Assembly (NCBI GenBank): GCA_022844345.1
Contig: JALHLU010000006.1
Coordinates: forward strand, 186,001 to 250,000
Origin: Hyphomonadaceae bacterium
GTDB lineage: Bacteria > Pseudomonadota > Alphaproteobacteria > Caulobacterales > Hyphomonadaceae
Reading direction: 5' to 3'
DNA: 64,000 bases
Shown: positions 8,289-16,224 of the stretch, piece by piece
Position numbering within the stretch: the first letter of the stretch is position 1
Layout: each line of letters begins with the position of its first letter
Translations under genes and position numbers: made by a program
Notes under the pieces: model-generated
What the model saw: only the letters and a program-made list of their open reading frames with translations
Databases searched by the model: none
Told to the model about the DNA's origin: nothing

Positions 8289-8675
8289 TCAGATGAGCTC
8301 GACCTCCGCCTTGTGCAGGTGTGAAACCAGTTTGGGATCGTGCGTCAACAATGGCGCATCAAGCCACTCGGCGAGGGCAACATAGACTGCGTCATATGAC
8401 GTGAAGTTCGCACGCAGCTCCCATCCGCGACGGACCAGCTCGCCGTGAGGATATCTCTGAACCGGCATTGCGAGCCAGTTCTGAAGCGCTTCGTTGCAGT
8501 AGCTCGCTGTATCGTCGTCCCTGGCGAGTCGCCGCAGGACGTGCGCGATTTCAACGTCTATCAGGTGAGGAGCGTGCAGGGTCTCGTTACGTTGGAATAT
8601 CCGCGCCTCCAGCCGCAACCCGGCTTCTGTTCGCAGGACCAGTTCGAGCGCGGCAGACGCATCAAGTACGATCAA
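8289..8675 (-). CDS. vapC: VapC-type PIN-domain ribonuclease toxin
   Basis: This 128-residue PIN domain starts MIVLDASAALELVL with the first catalytic Asp (D5). It has the central acidic segment DVEIAHVLRRL near residue 40 and the late pair NFTSYDAVYVALAEWL and LLTHDPKL, which supply the other metal-binding acids. PIN toxins of this family cleave tRNA or rRNA, but the target cannot be read from sequence. Its ATG overlaps the stop of the upstream antitoxin by four bases (ATGA), the standard coupled arrangement. No inactivating change is visible, so the pair is probably functional. Confidence 0.88.
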   Translation of the reverse strand: MIVLDASAALELVLRTEAGLRLEARIFQRNETLHAPHLIDVEIAHVLRRLARDDDTASYCNEALQNWLAMPVQRYPHGELVRRGWELRANFTSYDAVYVALAEWLDAPLLTHDPKLVSHLHKAEVELI

Positions 8676-8902
8676 CGGCCATCCCGCACCGCGCGTAGCG
8701 CCTTGGTCGGAGATTCAGGAAGCTTGATCGGCTTCACCTTGGCCAGCCTCTCGCGCATTTCGTCCAGCGTCGGAGCTTCCGCGGATTTCCTGATTTCCTG
8801 GAGCAGGTAATCTGACAGCGACATCCCCACGGCAGCAGCCCTCGCCTTCACCTTCCGATGAAGCGCGTCGGGCATATTCCTGATCTGAACCATCACGGAC
8901 AT
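8672..8902 (-). CDS. vapB: VapB/FitA-type ribbon-helix-helix antitoxin
   Basis: This 76-residue antitoxin has an N-terminal ribbon-helix-helix (VQIRNMPDALHRKVKARA, then GMSLSDYLLQEIRK) and a C-terminal tail (VKPIKLPESPTKALRA) expected to wrap the toxin. The ATG at 8902 is chosen because it aligns with the start of the orphan paralogue at 7276. A longer frame opens at 8932 but would read through the operator. Translation is coupled to vapC by a four-base overlap. A TTGACA sequence (minus strand, about 8936-8931) sits at the outer operator site and may be the -35 element. Confidence 0.85.
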   Translation of the reverse strand: MSVMVQIRNMPDALHRKVKARAAAVGMSLSDYLLQEIRKSAEAPTLDEMRERLAKVKPIKLPESPTKALRAVRDGR

Positions 8903-8934
8903 GTGCTCAACATGTTTACATGCGCAGCACATGT
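8899..8934. promoter_or_regulatory. VapBC operator with four ACATGT-type sites
   Basis: ACATGT at 8899, 8910 and 8929 and ACATGC at 8918, spaced 11, 8 and 11 bases. Each hexamer is a palindrome, as expected for ribbon-helix-helix dimers binding side by side. The same grid is present in front of the orphan antitoxin. Confidence 0.65.
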
Positions 8935-8947
8935 CAAGCAGGCGCTG

Positions 8948-9310
8948 CTACTCCCCCGGCAGACTGCACACCGTCACCTTGAAGCCGCCCCAGCAAAAGA
9001 ATGTCGTCTCGCCCGTTTTCGCGGTGTGGGACACGGCGATGATCCAGTCGTGCGATTCCGAGTGGCTGACTGCGGGCACGGTCTCACCGGCATCAAGCTT
9101 CAGCTTCGCGTATGCTCTGATCCCCTCCTCCACACCCGCGCGCATCTGCTCCAGTGGCGGCTTCAGCCAAACGCCCACAGCAAGGATCGCGGCGAAGATG
9201 ACAGCCAGCACGGTAAGGTAGCGCTTCAGGAATTTCGGCTTGCCCGCCCGCAGCGCCGCCCGCCGTGCGCGGAAGGCCGCATACTCGTCCGCCCCCGCCT
9301 CGTCCGTCAT
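8948..9310 (-). CDS. Small membrane-anchored protein, tandem paralogue 1
   Basis: This 120-residue protein has a basic N-terminal 30 residues, one membrane segment (YLTVLAVIFAAILAVGVWL) and a predicted periplasmic domain ending TTFFCWGGFKVTVCSLP. The CWG...C ending is shared with the next two genes, so all three are diverged copies of one family. The two cysteines could form a disulphide. The pattern loosely resembles DUF4359 proteins, but I am not certain of that. The ATG at 9310 is preferred over an upstream in-frame start. It lies seven bases after the preceding paralogue and probably ends the four-gene operon. Confidence 0.65.
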   Translation of the reverse strand: MTDEAGADEYAAFRARRAALRAGKPKFLKRYLTVLAVIFAAILAVGVWLKPPLEQMRAGVEEGIRAYAKLKLDAGETVPAVSHSESHDWIIAVSHTAKTGETTFFCWGGFKVTVCSLPGE

Positions 9311-9317
9311 GCCGCCC

Positions 9318-9611
9318 TCAACCGGTCGCCGCGTCCGCTGCTTCCGGCGCCGCCGGGCCCGTGCAGAGGAAGCGCGTATAGGCACCCCAGCACTGCAGCA
9401 CCGCGCCATCGCTCGACGTCATGGTCGAGAGCGTGACCACGTAAAAATCCTCGAACAGGTATTTGCCGGTCGCAGCATCAGGCGCGGCCACCGCGCCCTT
9501 TTCCATCAGCGCCACCGCCACCCCGCGATGCAGGCCCTGCGAGGGCCGCGTCATGTAAGCCGCGCCCACGGCGATCGCGAGAAGGAACACCAGCACAATC
9601 GTCGCGCGCAT
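9318..9611 (-). CDS. Small secreted or membrane-anchored protein, tandem paralogue 2
   Basis: This 97-residue protein has an N-terminal hydrophobic helix (MRATIVLVFLLAIAVGAAYM) and then a short soluble domain with FEDFYVVTLSTMTSSDG and QCWGAYTRFLCTGP. These match the FEDLVVATRYTIRSGDD and ECLGLFGQFLC segments of the following paralogue. GGAGTGAG precedes the ATG by a few bases. Function is unknown. The helix could be an uncleaved anchor or a signal peptide, since no clear cleavage site is present. Confidence 0.65.
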   Translation of the reverse strand: MRATIVLVFLLAIAVGAAYMTRPSQGLHRGVAVALMEKGAVAAPDAATGKYLFEDFYVVTLSTMTSSDGAVLQCWGAYTRFLCTGPAAPEAADAATG

Positions 9612-9664
9612 CGCTCACTCCGCACCTAAGTCGTGACGCCGCTCCGCCCGATTGTTCCAATACC

Positions 9665-9958
9665 CTATTTGGCCGCTGGCTGCGAGCACAGGAACTGTCC
9701 GAAGAGACCGAGGCATTCGACCGCCACATCGTCCCCGGAACGGATCGTATAGCGGGTTGCAACGACAAGATCCTCGAACTTGCGCTCGTCCTTGCCGACG
9801 CCCAGGACGTCGCCGATCAGGTCGCTGACATCGAACCCGCCGCGCCGCTCGGCCAGCACCTTCTCGGCATTGGCCCGCTGCGCGTTCTCGTCGGGCTTTG
9901 TCAGATACCCGGCAAACGCCAGCGCGCCGGCCAGCAGAAGAATGATTAGCGTCCTCAT
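9665..9958 (-). CDS. Small secreted or membrane-anchored protein, tandem paralogue 3
   Basis: This 97-residue protein has an N-terminal membrane helix (TLIILLLAGALAFAGYL) followed by TKPDENAQRANAEKVLAE, a helical segment, and the conserved ending KFEDLVVATRY and ECLGLFGQFLCSQP. Its ATG overlaps the stop of the upstream YjbR-family gene by four bases, so the two are translationally coupled and the three paralogues form an operon with it. Like its neighbours it resembles DUF4359 in outline only. Confidence 0.65.
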   Translation of the reverse strand: MRTLIILLLAGALAFAGYLTKPDENAQRANAEKVLAERRGGFDVSDLIGDVLGVGKDERKFEDLVVATRYTIRSGDDVAVECLGLFGQFLCSQPAAK

Positions 9959-10365
9959 CGTCGTGTCCTCGTCCCCGGATTCTGTCGCGTCTTTGTCGTG
10001 TTGAGGCTTTGCAGAACCTCGTCCCCTGACCCGGATTCCCAAGCCTTGAGCCACTTCTTGGGCGCATTATGGCGCCACTGTCTTTCCAGCATCAGCTTCA
10101 ATTCGGCAGGCTTAAACCGCTCCAGCCGCGCCAGCACTATCGGATAGTTGCGGTAATGGTCCGTGAAATGGAATGTCTCCGGGTCGGCATCGCACAGCAT
10201 GTCCCGCTCGTCTAACGGCACCTGGCCGATCACCACGGAATTGTCCTCGTCCCGCAGGCGCGTGAAGAACTTTCCGAACGCCTTCCAGGCGGGATGGCCA
10301 TAGGACGTTCCGTATTCCGTTTGCGGAAAGCTGCCTGCAATCGCGTGAAACTGTTTCGGCGTCAT
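9955..10365 (-). CDS. MmcQ/YjbR family protein
   Basis: This 136-residue protein matches the YjbR/CyaY-like fold family by its start (TPKQFHAIAGSFPQTEYGTSYGHPAWKAFGKFFTRL), the VVIGQVPLDERDML strand region and the ending KPAELKLMLERQWRHNAPKKW. Family members are small DNA-binding-like or uncharacterised proteins with no agreed function. It is the first gene of a minus-strand operon with the three small paralogues and overlaps paralogue 3 by four bases. It lies next to the start of the divergent lolA gene. Confidence 0.8.
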   Translation of the reverse strand: MTPKQFHAIAGSFPQTEYGTSYGHPAWKAFGKFFTRLRDEDNSVVIGQVPLDERDMLCDADPETFHFTDHYRNYPIVLARLERFKPAELKLMLERQWRHNAPKKWLKAWESGSGDEVLQSLNTTKTRQNPGTRTRR

Positions 10366-10413
10366 CGCGTTAGCTCACACCCCGCGCCCAGCGCACCTTA
10401 TAGGACTGAACCG

Positions 10414-11313
10414 ATGTTCATGAAAACAGGGCGAAAATTCCTTGGCCCGGTCTTGTTTTCGCCGGGCCTGAAGACGAGGTTGCTCCACATGAGCATCATA
10501 TCATCCCTTTTTCCGTTCCTCGTCTCGGTGTCTGCGCACGCGCTGGCCGCGCCAACTCCGGTGATCGCGAACCCCGTCCCGGTGACGCCGCCCGCCTCCA
10601 TCGCGGCGCCCGCGCCCGAACAGGCGCCCGCCACCCCGGTCGTCTTCGAGGCGCCCACGCCTGCGCCTGCCAGGTCGGTCCCCGTGGTCACGAAGCCGGC
10701 CGCCCCCAAACCCCCGGCCGTCAGCCCACCTGCTCGCGTTGAAGCCGTGAAGGTGCAGGCGCCCACGACCCTCGATCGCAACGCCATCATCGACCGCGTC
10801 GCCAAGGCGCTGACCGACACACGAACGGCTGAAGGCCGCTTCACCCAGGTCGACCCGCAGAACATGCCGTCCTCAGGCAAGTTCTACATCGACCGTCCGG
10901 GCAAGGTGCGCTTCGAATATACCTCGCCCGAGCCCATGCTGATCGTGTCCGACGGCACGACGGTCTCGATCGAGGAGCCCAAGCGCAACGCCTATGACGC
11001 CATCCCGCTGGCCTCGACGCCGCTGAACCTGTTCCTGCGCTCAAACATCGACCTCAAGCGCGACGGCAGCGTCACGGACGTCACCAGCTCGAACGGCTTC
11101 CATTTCGTCACGCTGGTCGACAAGTCCGGCGAGGCGGAAGGCAGGATGATCCTGCAGTTCCGTGCGAGCGACTTTGCCCTGCTCGGCTGGCGCCAGGTTG
11201 ACGGCACCGGCGCCGAGACCAAGGTCCAGCTGGTCGACATAAAGCAGAACGTCTCGCTGAAAGCCTCGCTGTTCGTCGTCCGCGACCCCAACGACGACGA
11301 CGACCGCAGGTAG
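10414..11313 (+). CDS. lolA: Outer-membrane lipoprotein carrier protein LolA family
   Basis: This 299-residue periplasmic chaperone family member escorts lipoproteins from LolCDE to the outer membrane. It has an N-terminal hydrophobic signal (ISSLFPFLVSVSAHALA), a Pro/Ala/Val-rich linker of about 90 residues not typical of E. coli LolA, and a C-terminal LolA domain (TRTAEGRFTQVDPQ, SGKFYIDRPGKVRFEYTSP, LLGWRQVDGTG). Two starts are possible: 10414 (AGGA eight bases upstream, basic n-region) and 10489 (GAGG nine bases upstream, but no basic residues before the hydrophobic core). I prefer 10414. The order ftsK - lolA - xthA - cenR resembles Caulobacter, with the accessory patch inserted after ftsK. 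Confidence 0.88.
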   Translation: MFMKTGRKFLGPVLFSPGLKTRLLHMSIISSLFPFLVSVSAHALAAPTPVIANPVPVTPPASIAAPAPEQAPATPVVFEAPTPAPARSVPVVTKPAAPKPPAVSPPARVEAVKVQAPTTLDRNAIIDRVAKALTDTRTAEGRFTQVDPQNMPSSGKFYIDRPGKVRFEYTSPEPMLIVSDGTTVSIEEPKRNAYDAIPLASTPLNLFLRSNIDLKRDGSVTDVTSSNGFHFVTLVDKSGEAEGRMILQFRASDFALLGWRQVDGTGAETKVQLVDIKQNVSLKASLFVVRDPNDDDDRR

Positions 11314-11346
11314 CGGTAACCGTTAGGTTGACGCTCCATTCCAACC

Positions 11347-11469
11347 CCGCTCGTCCTGACGAAAGTCAGGACCCAGGGCCGACGTAAAACCATGCCCCGG
11401 CTTGTAGTTTCAAGTCCGTGCGTGGGTGCGCCGACATTCCTGGATGCCGACTTTCGTCAGCATGAGCGG
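11347..11469. repeat. Family B inverted-repeat element B1
   Basis: Begins CCGCTCGTCCTGACGAAAGT and ends with the inverted equivalent (CTTTCGTCAG, then CATGAGCGG). Each end is itself a hairpin, CCTGAC-GAAA-GTCAGG on the left. About 60 bases of weakly conserved core, including a CTTGTAG..TTCAAG segment, lie between. It sits just after lolA. Confidence 0.8.
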
Positions 11470-11904
11470 ATCAGGGGCAAGCGCCCTGTTCGCCCGCTTT
11501 CGTTTCGGGGATGACCCCGAAACAACAACCAAATATTTACCAAGCTTGTCGTGACAAATCTTGCACTTCGTGGCTTAATTGCCACGTGGATCGAGTCCGC
11601 TCGTGTCCGAGCTTCCCCCCGCGGGCGCTTGTAGCGGATCGAATGCCGGAGCTATCCCCCCGGCCCATCGCGCCCCCGGGGCGCAGGGCGCGCCTGGCTG
11701 TCCCCGCGGCCGGGCGCGTCTCGTTTATTACGTCACAAAACGCCCGGAATTCCTTCCATTTCCGCAATTCGGAGTGAAAGGCGCAGGCCGGGCCTGCTTT
11801 TCCTTGATTGCGGCCGCGGCTCACCCGATGGTCGGGTCAGGACCACAGCCCCCCGAAACGCCGCCGCCTGAATCGCCTGCCGCCTTGCCCCCAGAAACTC
11901 GCCC
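11470..11904. other. Intergenic region before xthA, no gene seen
   Basis: It includes a relatively AT-rich stretch (11521-11590) with two perfect small palindromes, TTGTC-GT-GACAA (11546-11557) and CGTGGC-TTAATT-GCCACG (11569-11586), which could be regulator sites. Open frames here lack ribosome sites and normal composition. Confidence 0.4.
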
Positions 11905-12720
11905 ATGAACCGCCTCTCCCTGGCGACCTGGAACATCAATTCAGTTCGCCTCCGCATCGACCGTGTGATCGCCTTCCTGAGGCGCGAGAAGCCGGACGTG
12001 CTGTGCCTGCAGGAAATCAAATGCCTGGAGGACCAGTTCCCCCGCCGGGCGTTCGAGGCTGCCGGCTATAAGCACATCCACCTCTCGGGCCAGAAGGGGA
12101 TGCACGGCGTCGCCATCGTCTCGCGCCTGCCGGTCGAGGCGATCGAGACGCCGGGTTTCTGCCGCCATAATCATGCGCGCTGCGCGGCCGTGAACGTCGC
12201 CGGCTTCGAACTGCAGAACCTCTACGTCCCCGCAGGCGCCGACATTCCCGATCCCGAGGTCAACGAGAAATTCGCCCACAAGCTCGACTTCGTCGAGCGC
12301 ATGCGGGCCTTCTATCTCGCCCGCGCCCAGAAACGCACCGCCCTGCCCATGCTGGTCGCCGGCGACATCAACATTGCGCCCGAAGAGAACGATGTCTGGT
12401 CGCACCGCCAGCTGCTCAACGTGGTCAGCCACACGCCGGTCGAAACCGACGGCCTCAAGCGCGTGCTGCTGGAAGGCAAATTTACCGACATCGCCCGCGC
12501 CAAGCACAAGCCGGAAGAAAAACTCTACACCTGGTGGAGCTATCGCGCCGCCGACTGGAAACTCTCCAACCGCGGCCGCAGGCTTGATCACTGGTGGGCC
12601 GACAAACGCGCCACGCCCCTCGTCGACATCGGCAGCTACAAGATCCACCCCGAAGAACGCGGCGGCGAAAAACCCTCCGACCACGTGCCCGTCACCATCA
12701 CCGTGACGGCGGCGGTTTAG
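11905..12720 (+). CDS. xthA: Exodeoxyribonuclease III
   Basis: This 271-residue AP endonuclease and 3'-5' exonuclease acts in base-excision repair. All family motifs are present: LATWNINSVR at the N-terminus, LCLQEIK with the metal-binding Glu near residue 37, LQNLYVPAG, VAGDINIAPEENDVW with the catalytic Asp/Asn, RRLDHWWAD and the final PSDHVPV with the catalytic His. Length is normal. It starts at the first methionine fitting the family and is preceded by a long gap, so it is probably transcribed on its own. Confidence 0.96.
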   Translation: MNRLSLATWNINSVRLRIDRVIAFLRREKPDVLCLQEIKCLEDQFPRRAFEAAGYKHIHLSGQKGMHGVAIVSRLPVEAIETPGFCRHNHARCAAVNVAGFELQNLYVPAGADIPDPEVNEKFAHKLDFVERMRAFYLARAQKRTALPMLVAGDINIAPEENDVWSHRQLLNVVSHTPVETDGLKRVLLEGKFTDIARAKHKPEEKLYTWWSYRAADWKLSNRGRRLDHWWADKRATPLVDIGSYKIHPEERGGEKPSDHVPVTITVTAAV

Positions 12721-12822
12721 CCGCTTCCTCAAGCTTCAGAACACGTTGGACCAGACCCCCACGCCAATAGCCTCGCATCCACGGCGCGCTATATCCTCCC
12801 GCAACAGACGGAGCCCGCCACC

Positions 12823-13452
12823 ATGAAACACCTCGCCCCTCTCGCCGCCCTCGCCTTCGCGCTTGCCGCCTGCACGCCTGCAGCTGAAACGCCCATCGAA
12901 AGCCCGGCGCCTGCGGGGATCACAACACCTGCCCCCGCCGCCGAAGCAACGCCGCCGCCGGCAACTGACGCCAACGCCCTCACCTCCACCGGATGGGGCC
13001 CGCTGAAGATCGGCATGACGCTCGAAGAAGTCACTGCCGCCGCCGGCCCCGACTCCAACCCGGATGCGGTCGGCGGCGCCGAGCCCGAAATGTGCGACCA
13101 GTTCCGCCCCGCCAACGCGCCCGAGGGCATCCTCGTGATGATCGAGCGGGGCAAGCTCACGCGCATTTCGCTGATTGAACTGTCGCCCCTGAAAACCGCC
13201 AGGGGTCTCGGCATTGGCGACACGGCCGCCGCCGTGAAAGCCGCCTATGGCGCCGCAGCCGAGGCCGGCCCGCACAAATACCAGGACGCCCCGGCCGAAT
13301 ACATCACGGTGTGGGATGGCGGCCCGCGCGCCGAACCCTATGTGCAGGACGAAACCGCCCGCGGCCTCGTCTACGAGATCGACGGCACAGGCAAAGTCGG
13401 CGCAATCCACGCCGGCGGCCCCAGCATCCAGTATGTCGAGGGGTGTGCGTAA
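12823..13452 (+). CDS. Hypothetical lipoprotein
   Basis: This 209-residue protein has a lipoprotein signal: MKHLAPLAALAFALAAC, with the lipobox LAAC at 15-18 and the acylated Cys at 18. A Pro/Ala/Thr-rich tether of about 40 residues follows. The globular part contains two half-similar segments, WGPLKIGMTLEEVTAAAG and TARGLGIGDTAAAVKAAYG, a pattern seen in many uncharacterised secreted proteins. Two cysteines (PEMCDQF and the C-terminal EGCA) may be bridged. Thr at position +2 suggests outer-membrane sorting. Function is unknown. Confidence 0.75.
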   Translation: MKHLAPLAALAFALAACTPAAETPIESPAPAGITTPAPAAEATPPPATDANALTSTGWGPLKIGMTLEEVTAAAGPDSNPDAVGGAEPEMCDQFRPANAPEGILVMIERGKLTRISLIELSPLKTARGLGIGDTAAAVKAAYGAAAEAGPHKYQDAPAEYITVWDGGPRAEPYVQDETARGLVYEIDGTGKVGAIHAGGPSIQYVEGCA

Positions 13453-13481
13453 CTCTTCCCCCCGCTCGCGGGGGAAGAGTT
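13451..13481. terminator. Bidirectional hairpin between convergent genes
   Basis: Perfect 12-base inverted repeat (13451-13462 with 13470-13481) whose arms touch the stop codons of both flanking genes. It lacks a T-tract, so termination is plausible but unproven. Confidence 0.5.
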
Positions 13482-13900
13482 CACTTCTGCGCGTACGGAT
13501 AACACCGCGCCCGCGCCAGCTTCACGCCGAAATGGCGGCCCAGCGCCTCGATGGCGTCGGCATGCGCGGCATAGGGGTCTGCATTCTCCGCCCCCACCAC
13601 GATCACCGGAAACTCGCCCAGCGGCTTGCCCCCCGGCGGCAACATCGCGGTGGCCAGCCCCGTTCCATCGTCCGCACGCAGCGTCAGAAAGATCGGCATC
13701 GTGCGCGCAAGATGGTCCTTGAGGCCGATATCACGCTCAAGCCCCGGCCCCGGCACATAGGACGCCCGCGCACGCCTCTGTGCGCCCGTGAAATGACGCT
13801 CCACGGCATGCCGCATCAGCCGCGATTCCTCGGCGGCCTCAGCCTCGGTCTCAATACGGAACCAGGTGCGCCCCTTCGGCGCGTCGCACACATACTGCAT
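13481..13900 (-). CDS. Hypothetical protein
   Basis: This 139-residue soluble protein shows no signal peptide and no membrane segment. It starts MQYVCDAPKGRTWFRIETE and contains many Arg/Ala/Glu residues, a segment EESRLMRHAVERHFTGAQRRA that is probably helical, and IVVGAENADPYAAHADAIEALG near the end. I do not recognise a family. The ATG at 13900 is the first in frame and the reading frame has the third-position composition of a real gene. It is convergent with the lipoprotein gene and 118 bases downstream of the ATP-grasp gene on the same strand. Confidence 0.6.
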   Translation of the reverse strand: MQYVCDAPKGRTWFRIETEAEAAEESRLMRHAVERHFTGAQRRARASYVPGPGLERDIGLKDHLARTMPIFLTLRADDGTGLATAMLPPGGKPLGEFPVIVVGAENADPYAAHADAIEALGRHFGVKLARARCYPYAQK

Positions 13901-14018
13901 GTGGAAGTTCTCCCGGCCCCGAAGTTAGGCGCGGAGATTCGCCAGCGGAAGACCCCGGCTGCGGATGTGAAGTCGTCAAACAATCCCGATGCCGATAGAG
14001 ACCCCCACGCTCACAACT

Positions 14019-14909
14019 CTAGCCAAGTCTCCGCGCCAACGCCTTCCCCAGCATGGCGCCAATCTGCGGCCCGTCCTTGGGATAGAGATACGGCTCCAGC
14101 ACTTCGAGCTCCATCAGCATCAGCCCGCCATCATCCCCGCGCACCATGTCGACGCGCGCATAAAGCGGTTTGTCGCTGAGAACGTCGAGCACAGCCTGCG
14201 CCGCCGCGCGATCTTTCGGCGCCGGATCGATCGCCATCGACTGGCCGCCATAGGCTTCCTGGATGCGGTATTCCCCCGCCTTCGGGCGCTTCAGCACCAC
14301 ATGGCTGAACGCCCCATCAACGAACAGGAACGAGAACTCCCCCTCGGTCGCAATCGCCGGCACGAAAGGCTGGATCATACCCGGCCGGTCAAGCAGTTCG
14401 ACCTCAACCGCGCGGCTCATCTGCGGATCCGTGAAGCGCGTCTGGCCCCGCGCACCCCCGCCCACCTGCCGCTTCAGCACCACATCGCGCACGCCGAACG
14501 CTGCGCAAGCGTCGATCAGATCATGCATGTCCGGCCGGTCGGACCACCAGGTCGGGATGGTGCGCACGCCCTTGGCCTCGAACTCCTGCAGGTAGGTCTT
14601 GCGGATATTCCAGCGCACCGTCTTGGGGTCATTGAACACCGGCACGCCCAGCGCCGCGATCGCGTCGAGCGTCGCCAGAAATTCCTCGTGCCGGTCCTGG
14701 TAATCCCACGCGCAATTGACCAGCACGGCGCCAAAGCGCGTCCAATCCATCTCCGGATCGGCCCAGCGCACCGGCGTCAGGGTGAAACCCTCCGGCGCAA
14801 ACCCCGCCCGCAATATCTCCAGCTGCACGTCGAACAGATACGCGTCCGAGCGCCTGTCGATAGCCCCGGACACGAGGTTTCCAGCCGTCAGAAGGGCGAT
14901 TTCGCGCAT
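14019..14909 (-). CDS. ATP-grasp domain protein
   Basis: This 296-residue protein resembles the RimK-like/DcsG-like ATP-grasp enzymes, which join a carboxylate to an amine or thiol using ATP. Visible features are the nucleotide-binding segment VLKRQVGGGARGQTRF, IQPFVPAIATEGEFSFLFVDG (the grasp core with a Lys-Glu pair) and the metal-binding ending LYARVDMVR..LMLMELEVLEPYLY. The acceptor substrate cannot be deduced. It is divergent from the kinase gene at 15020, with 110 bases between them. Confidence 0.82.
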   Translation of the reverse strand: MREIALLTAGNLVSGAIDRRSDAYLFDVQLEILRAGFAPEGFTLTPVRWADPEMDWTRFGAVLVNCAWDYQDRHEEFLATLDAIAALGVPVFNDPKTVRWNIRKTYLQEFEAKGVRTIPTWWSDRPDMHDLIDACAAFGVRDVVLKRQVGGGARGQTRFTDPQMSRAVEVELLDRPGMIQPFVPAIATEGEFSFLFVDGAFSHVVLKRPKAGEYRIQEAYGGQSMAIDPAPKDRAAAQAVLDVLSDKPLYARVDMVRGDDGGLMLMELEVLEPYLYPKDGPQIGAMLGKALARRLG

Positions 14910-15019
14910 CGGGGCTTGCTTCCCATGGTCTCACTTGCGCCAACTGCGCCCCCGGTCTTTAAGTCCGCTCAGCCCGGCTTTCCACCAACGATTTAGCGCC
15001 GGACAGGGGAATTTATCTC

Positions 15020-16015
15020 ATGCCGGTGAAGTACGACGTCGTCGCCCTGGGCAACGCCATCATGGATGTGATCGCGCAGGTCGATGACGACTTCCTGATC
15101 CGCAACGACATCCCCAAGGCCCGCACCAACCTGATCGACGAGGCGCGCGCCGAACTCCTCTACAACGCCCTGCCCGCTGCGCGCCTCGAAACCTCGGGCG
15201 GTTCGGCCGGCAACACCATTGCGGGCCTGCGCAGCCTCGGCGGCCGCGGCGCCTTCATGGGCAAGGTCGCCGACGACACAATCGGCAAGGCCTATGTCGC
15301 CGACATGCAGACCATCGGCGTCGACTTCTTCGGCTCGCCCCTGATCAACGGCCCCACCACCGCCCGCTCGATGATCGCCGTCACGCCCGATGGCGAGCGC
15401 TCGATGAACACCTTCCTCGGCGCCTCCACCGAATTCGCCGCCAACGACGTCGATGTCCGCGCCGTCGCCGAAGGCGAATGGCTCTATCTCGAAGGCTACC
15501 TGTTCGACAAACCCGCCGCGAAAACCGCCTTCGTCCACGCCTCCGAAGTTGCGAAATCCTCGGGCCGCAAAGTCGCGATCACCATGTCCGATGTCTTCTG
15601 CGTTGATCGCCACCGCGACAGCTTCGTCCATCTCGTGCGCACGCACTGCGATCTCGTCTTCGCCAACGAAGCCGAACTCCTCGCCCTCTACCAGACCGAA
15701 GACTTCGACGAAGCCGTCACCCAGATCCGCGCCGACAGCCAGATCGCCGCCATCACGCGCTCGTCCAAGGGCTCGGTCATCGTCTCCGGCTCCGACACCT
15801 GGGTCGCCCCCGTCACCGCCGCCCCCGTGGTGGACGCCACCGGCGCCGGCGACCAGTACGCAGCCGGCGTCCTCTACGCCATCACCCACGGCCTCTCATT
15901 GCAGGACGCCGCCCGCCTCGGCAATCTCTGCGCCGGCGAAGTCATCAGCCACATCGGCCCACGCCCCGCCGTCAACATGCGCGAACTGGCGACGGCTGCC
16001 GGGTTCAAGCTCTAA
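15020..16015 (+). CDS. PfkB-family carbohydrate/adenosine kinase
   Basis: This 331-residue ribokinase-like protein has the two family signatures: the N-terminal GGSAGNTIAGLRSLGG and the C-terminal ATP-binding, anion-hole motif VVDATGAGDQYAAGVLYA with the catalytic Asp. Sequences of this type in alphaproteobacteria are usually called adenosine kinase, but substrate choice within the family is not secure from sequence, so I give no symbol. Length is normal. It is monocistronic: a family D repeat follows its stop codon. Confidence 0.88.
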   Translation: MPVKYDVVALGNAIMDVIAQVDDDFLIRNDIPKARTNLIDEARAELLYNALPAARLETSGGSAGNTIAGLRSLGGRGAFMGKVADDTIGKAYVADMQTIGVDFFGSPLINGPTTARSMIAVTPDGERSMNTFLGASTEFAANDVDVRAVAEGEWLYLEGYLFDKPAAKTAFVHASEVAKSSGRKVAITMSDVFCVDRHRDSFVHLVRTHCDLVFANEAELLALYQTEDFDEAVTQIRADSQIAAITRSSKGSVIVSGSDTWVAPVTAAPVVDATGAGDQYAAGVLYAITHGLSLQDAARLGNLCAGEVISHIGPRPAVNMRELATAAGFKL

Positions 16016-16027
16016 ACCCCAAGCGAG

Positions 16028-16136
16028 GTCATTCTCGGGTAAGGCCGAAGGCCGCATCCCGAGAACCTCGGTTCTCACCTCGATGGAATTCCATCGTTCA
16101 GCCAACCAGGATTCCCGGCACAAGGCCGAGAATGAC
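16028..16136. repeat. Family D inverted-repeat element D1
   Basis: Begins GTCATTCTCGGGT and ends CCGAGAATGAC. An inner CCGAGAACCTCGGTTCTC hairpin region lies inside. The second copy is at 53278-53382. Confidence 0.75.
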
Positions 16137-16156
16137 ACCGTTGGTGTGGCTGGCCC

Positions 16157-16212
16157 CTAAGCCTGCAGCCGATACCCGCCGCTTTCCGTCAGCAGCAGAC
16201 GCGCATTCGCGG
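16157..16212 (-). pseudogene. Duplicated 3' end of the cenR-like gene
   Basis: Read on the minus strand this encodes ANARLLLTESGGYRLQA and a stop, identical in protein to the C-terminus of the response regulator at 16793. Five of the codons, including the stop, differ synonymously and none changes an amino acid. The fragment has no start. The hypothetical gene at 16225-16785 lies between the two copies. Confidence 0.8.
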
Positions 16213-16224
16213 AAAGTGCCTTGG

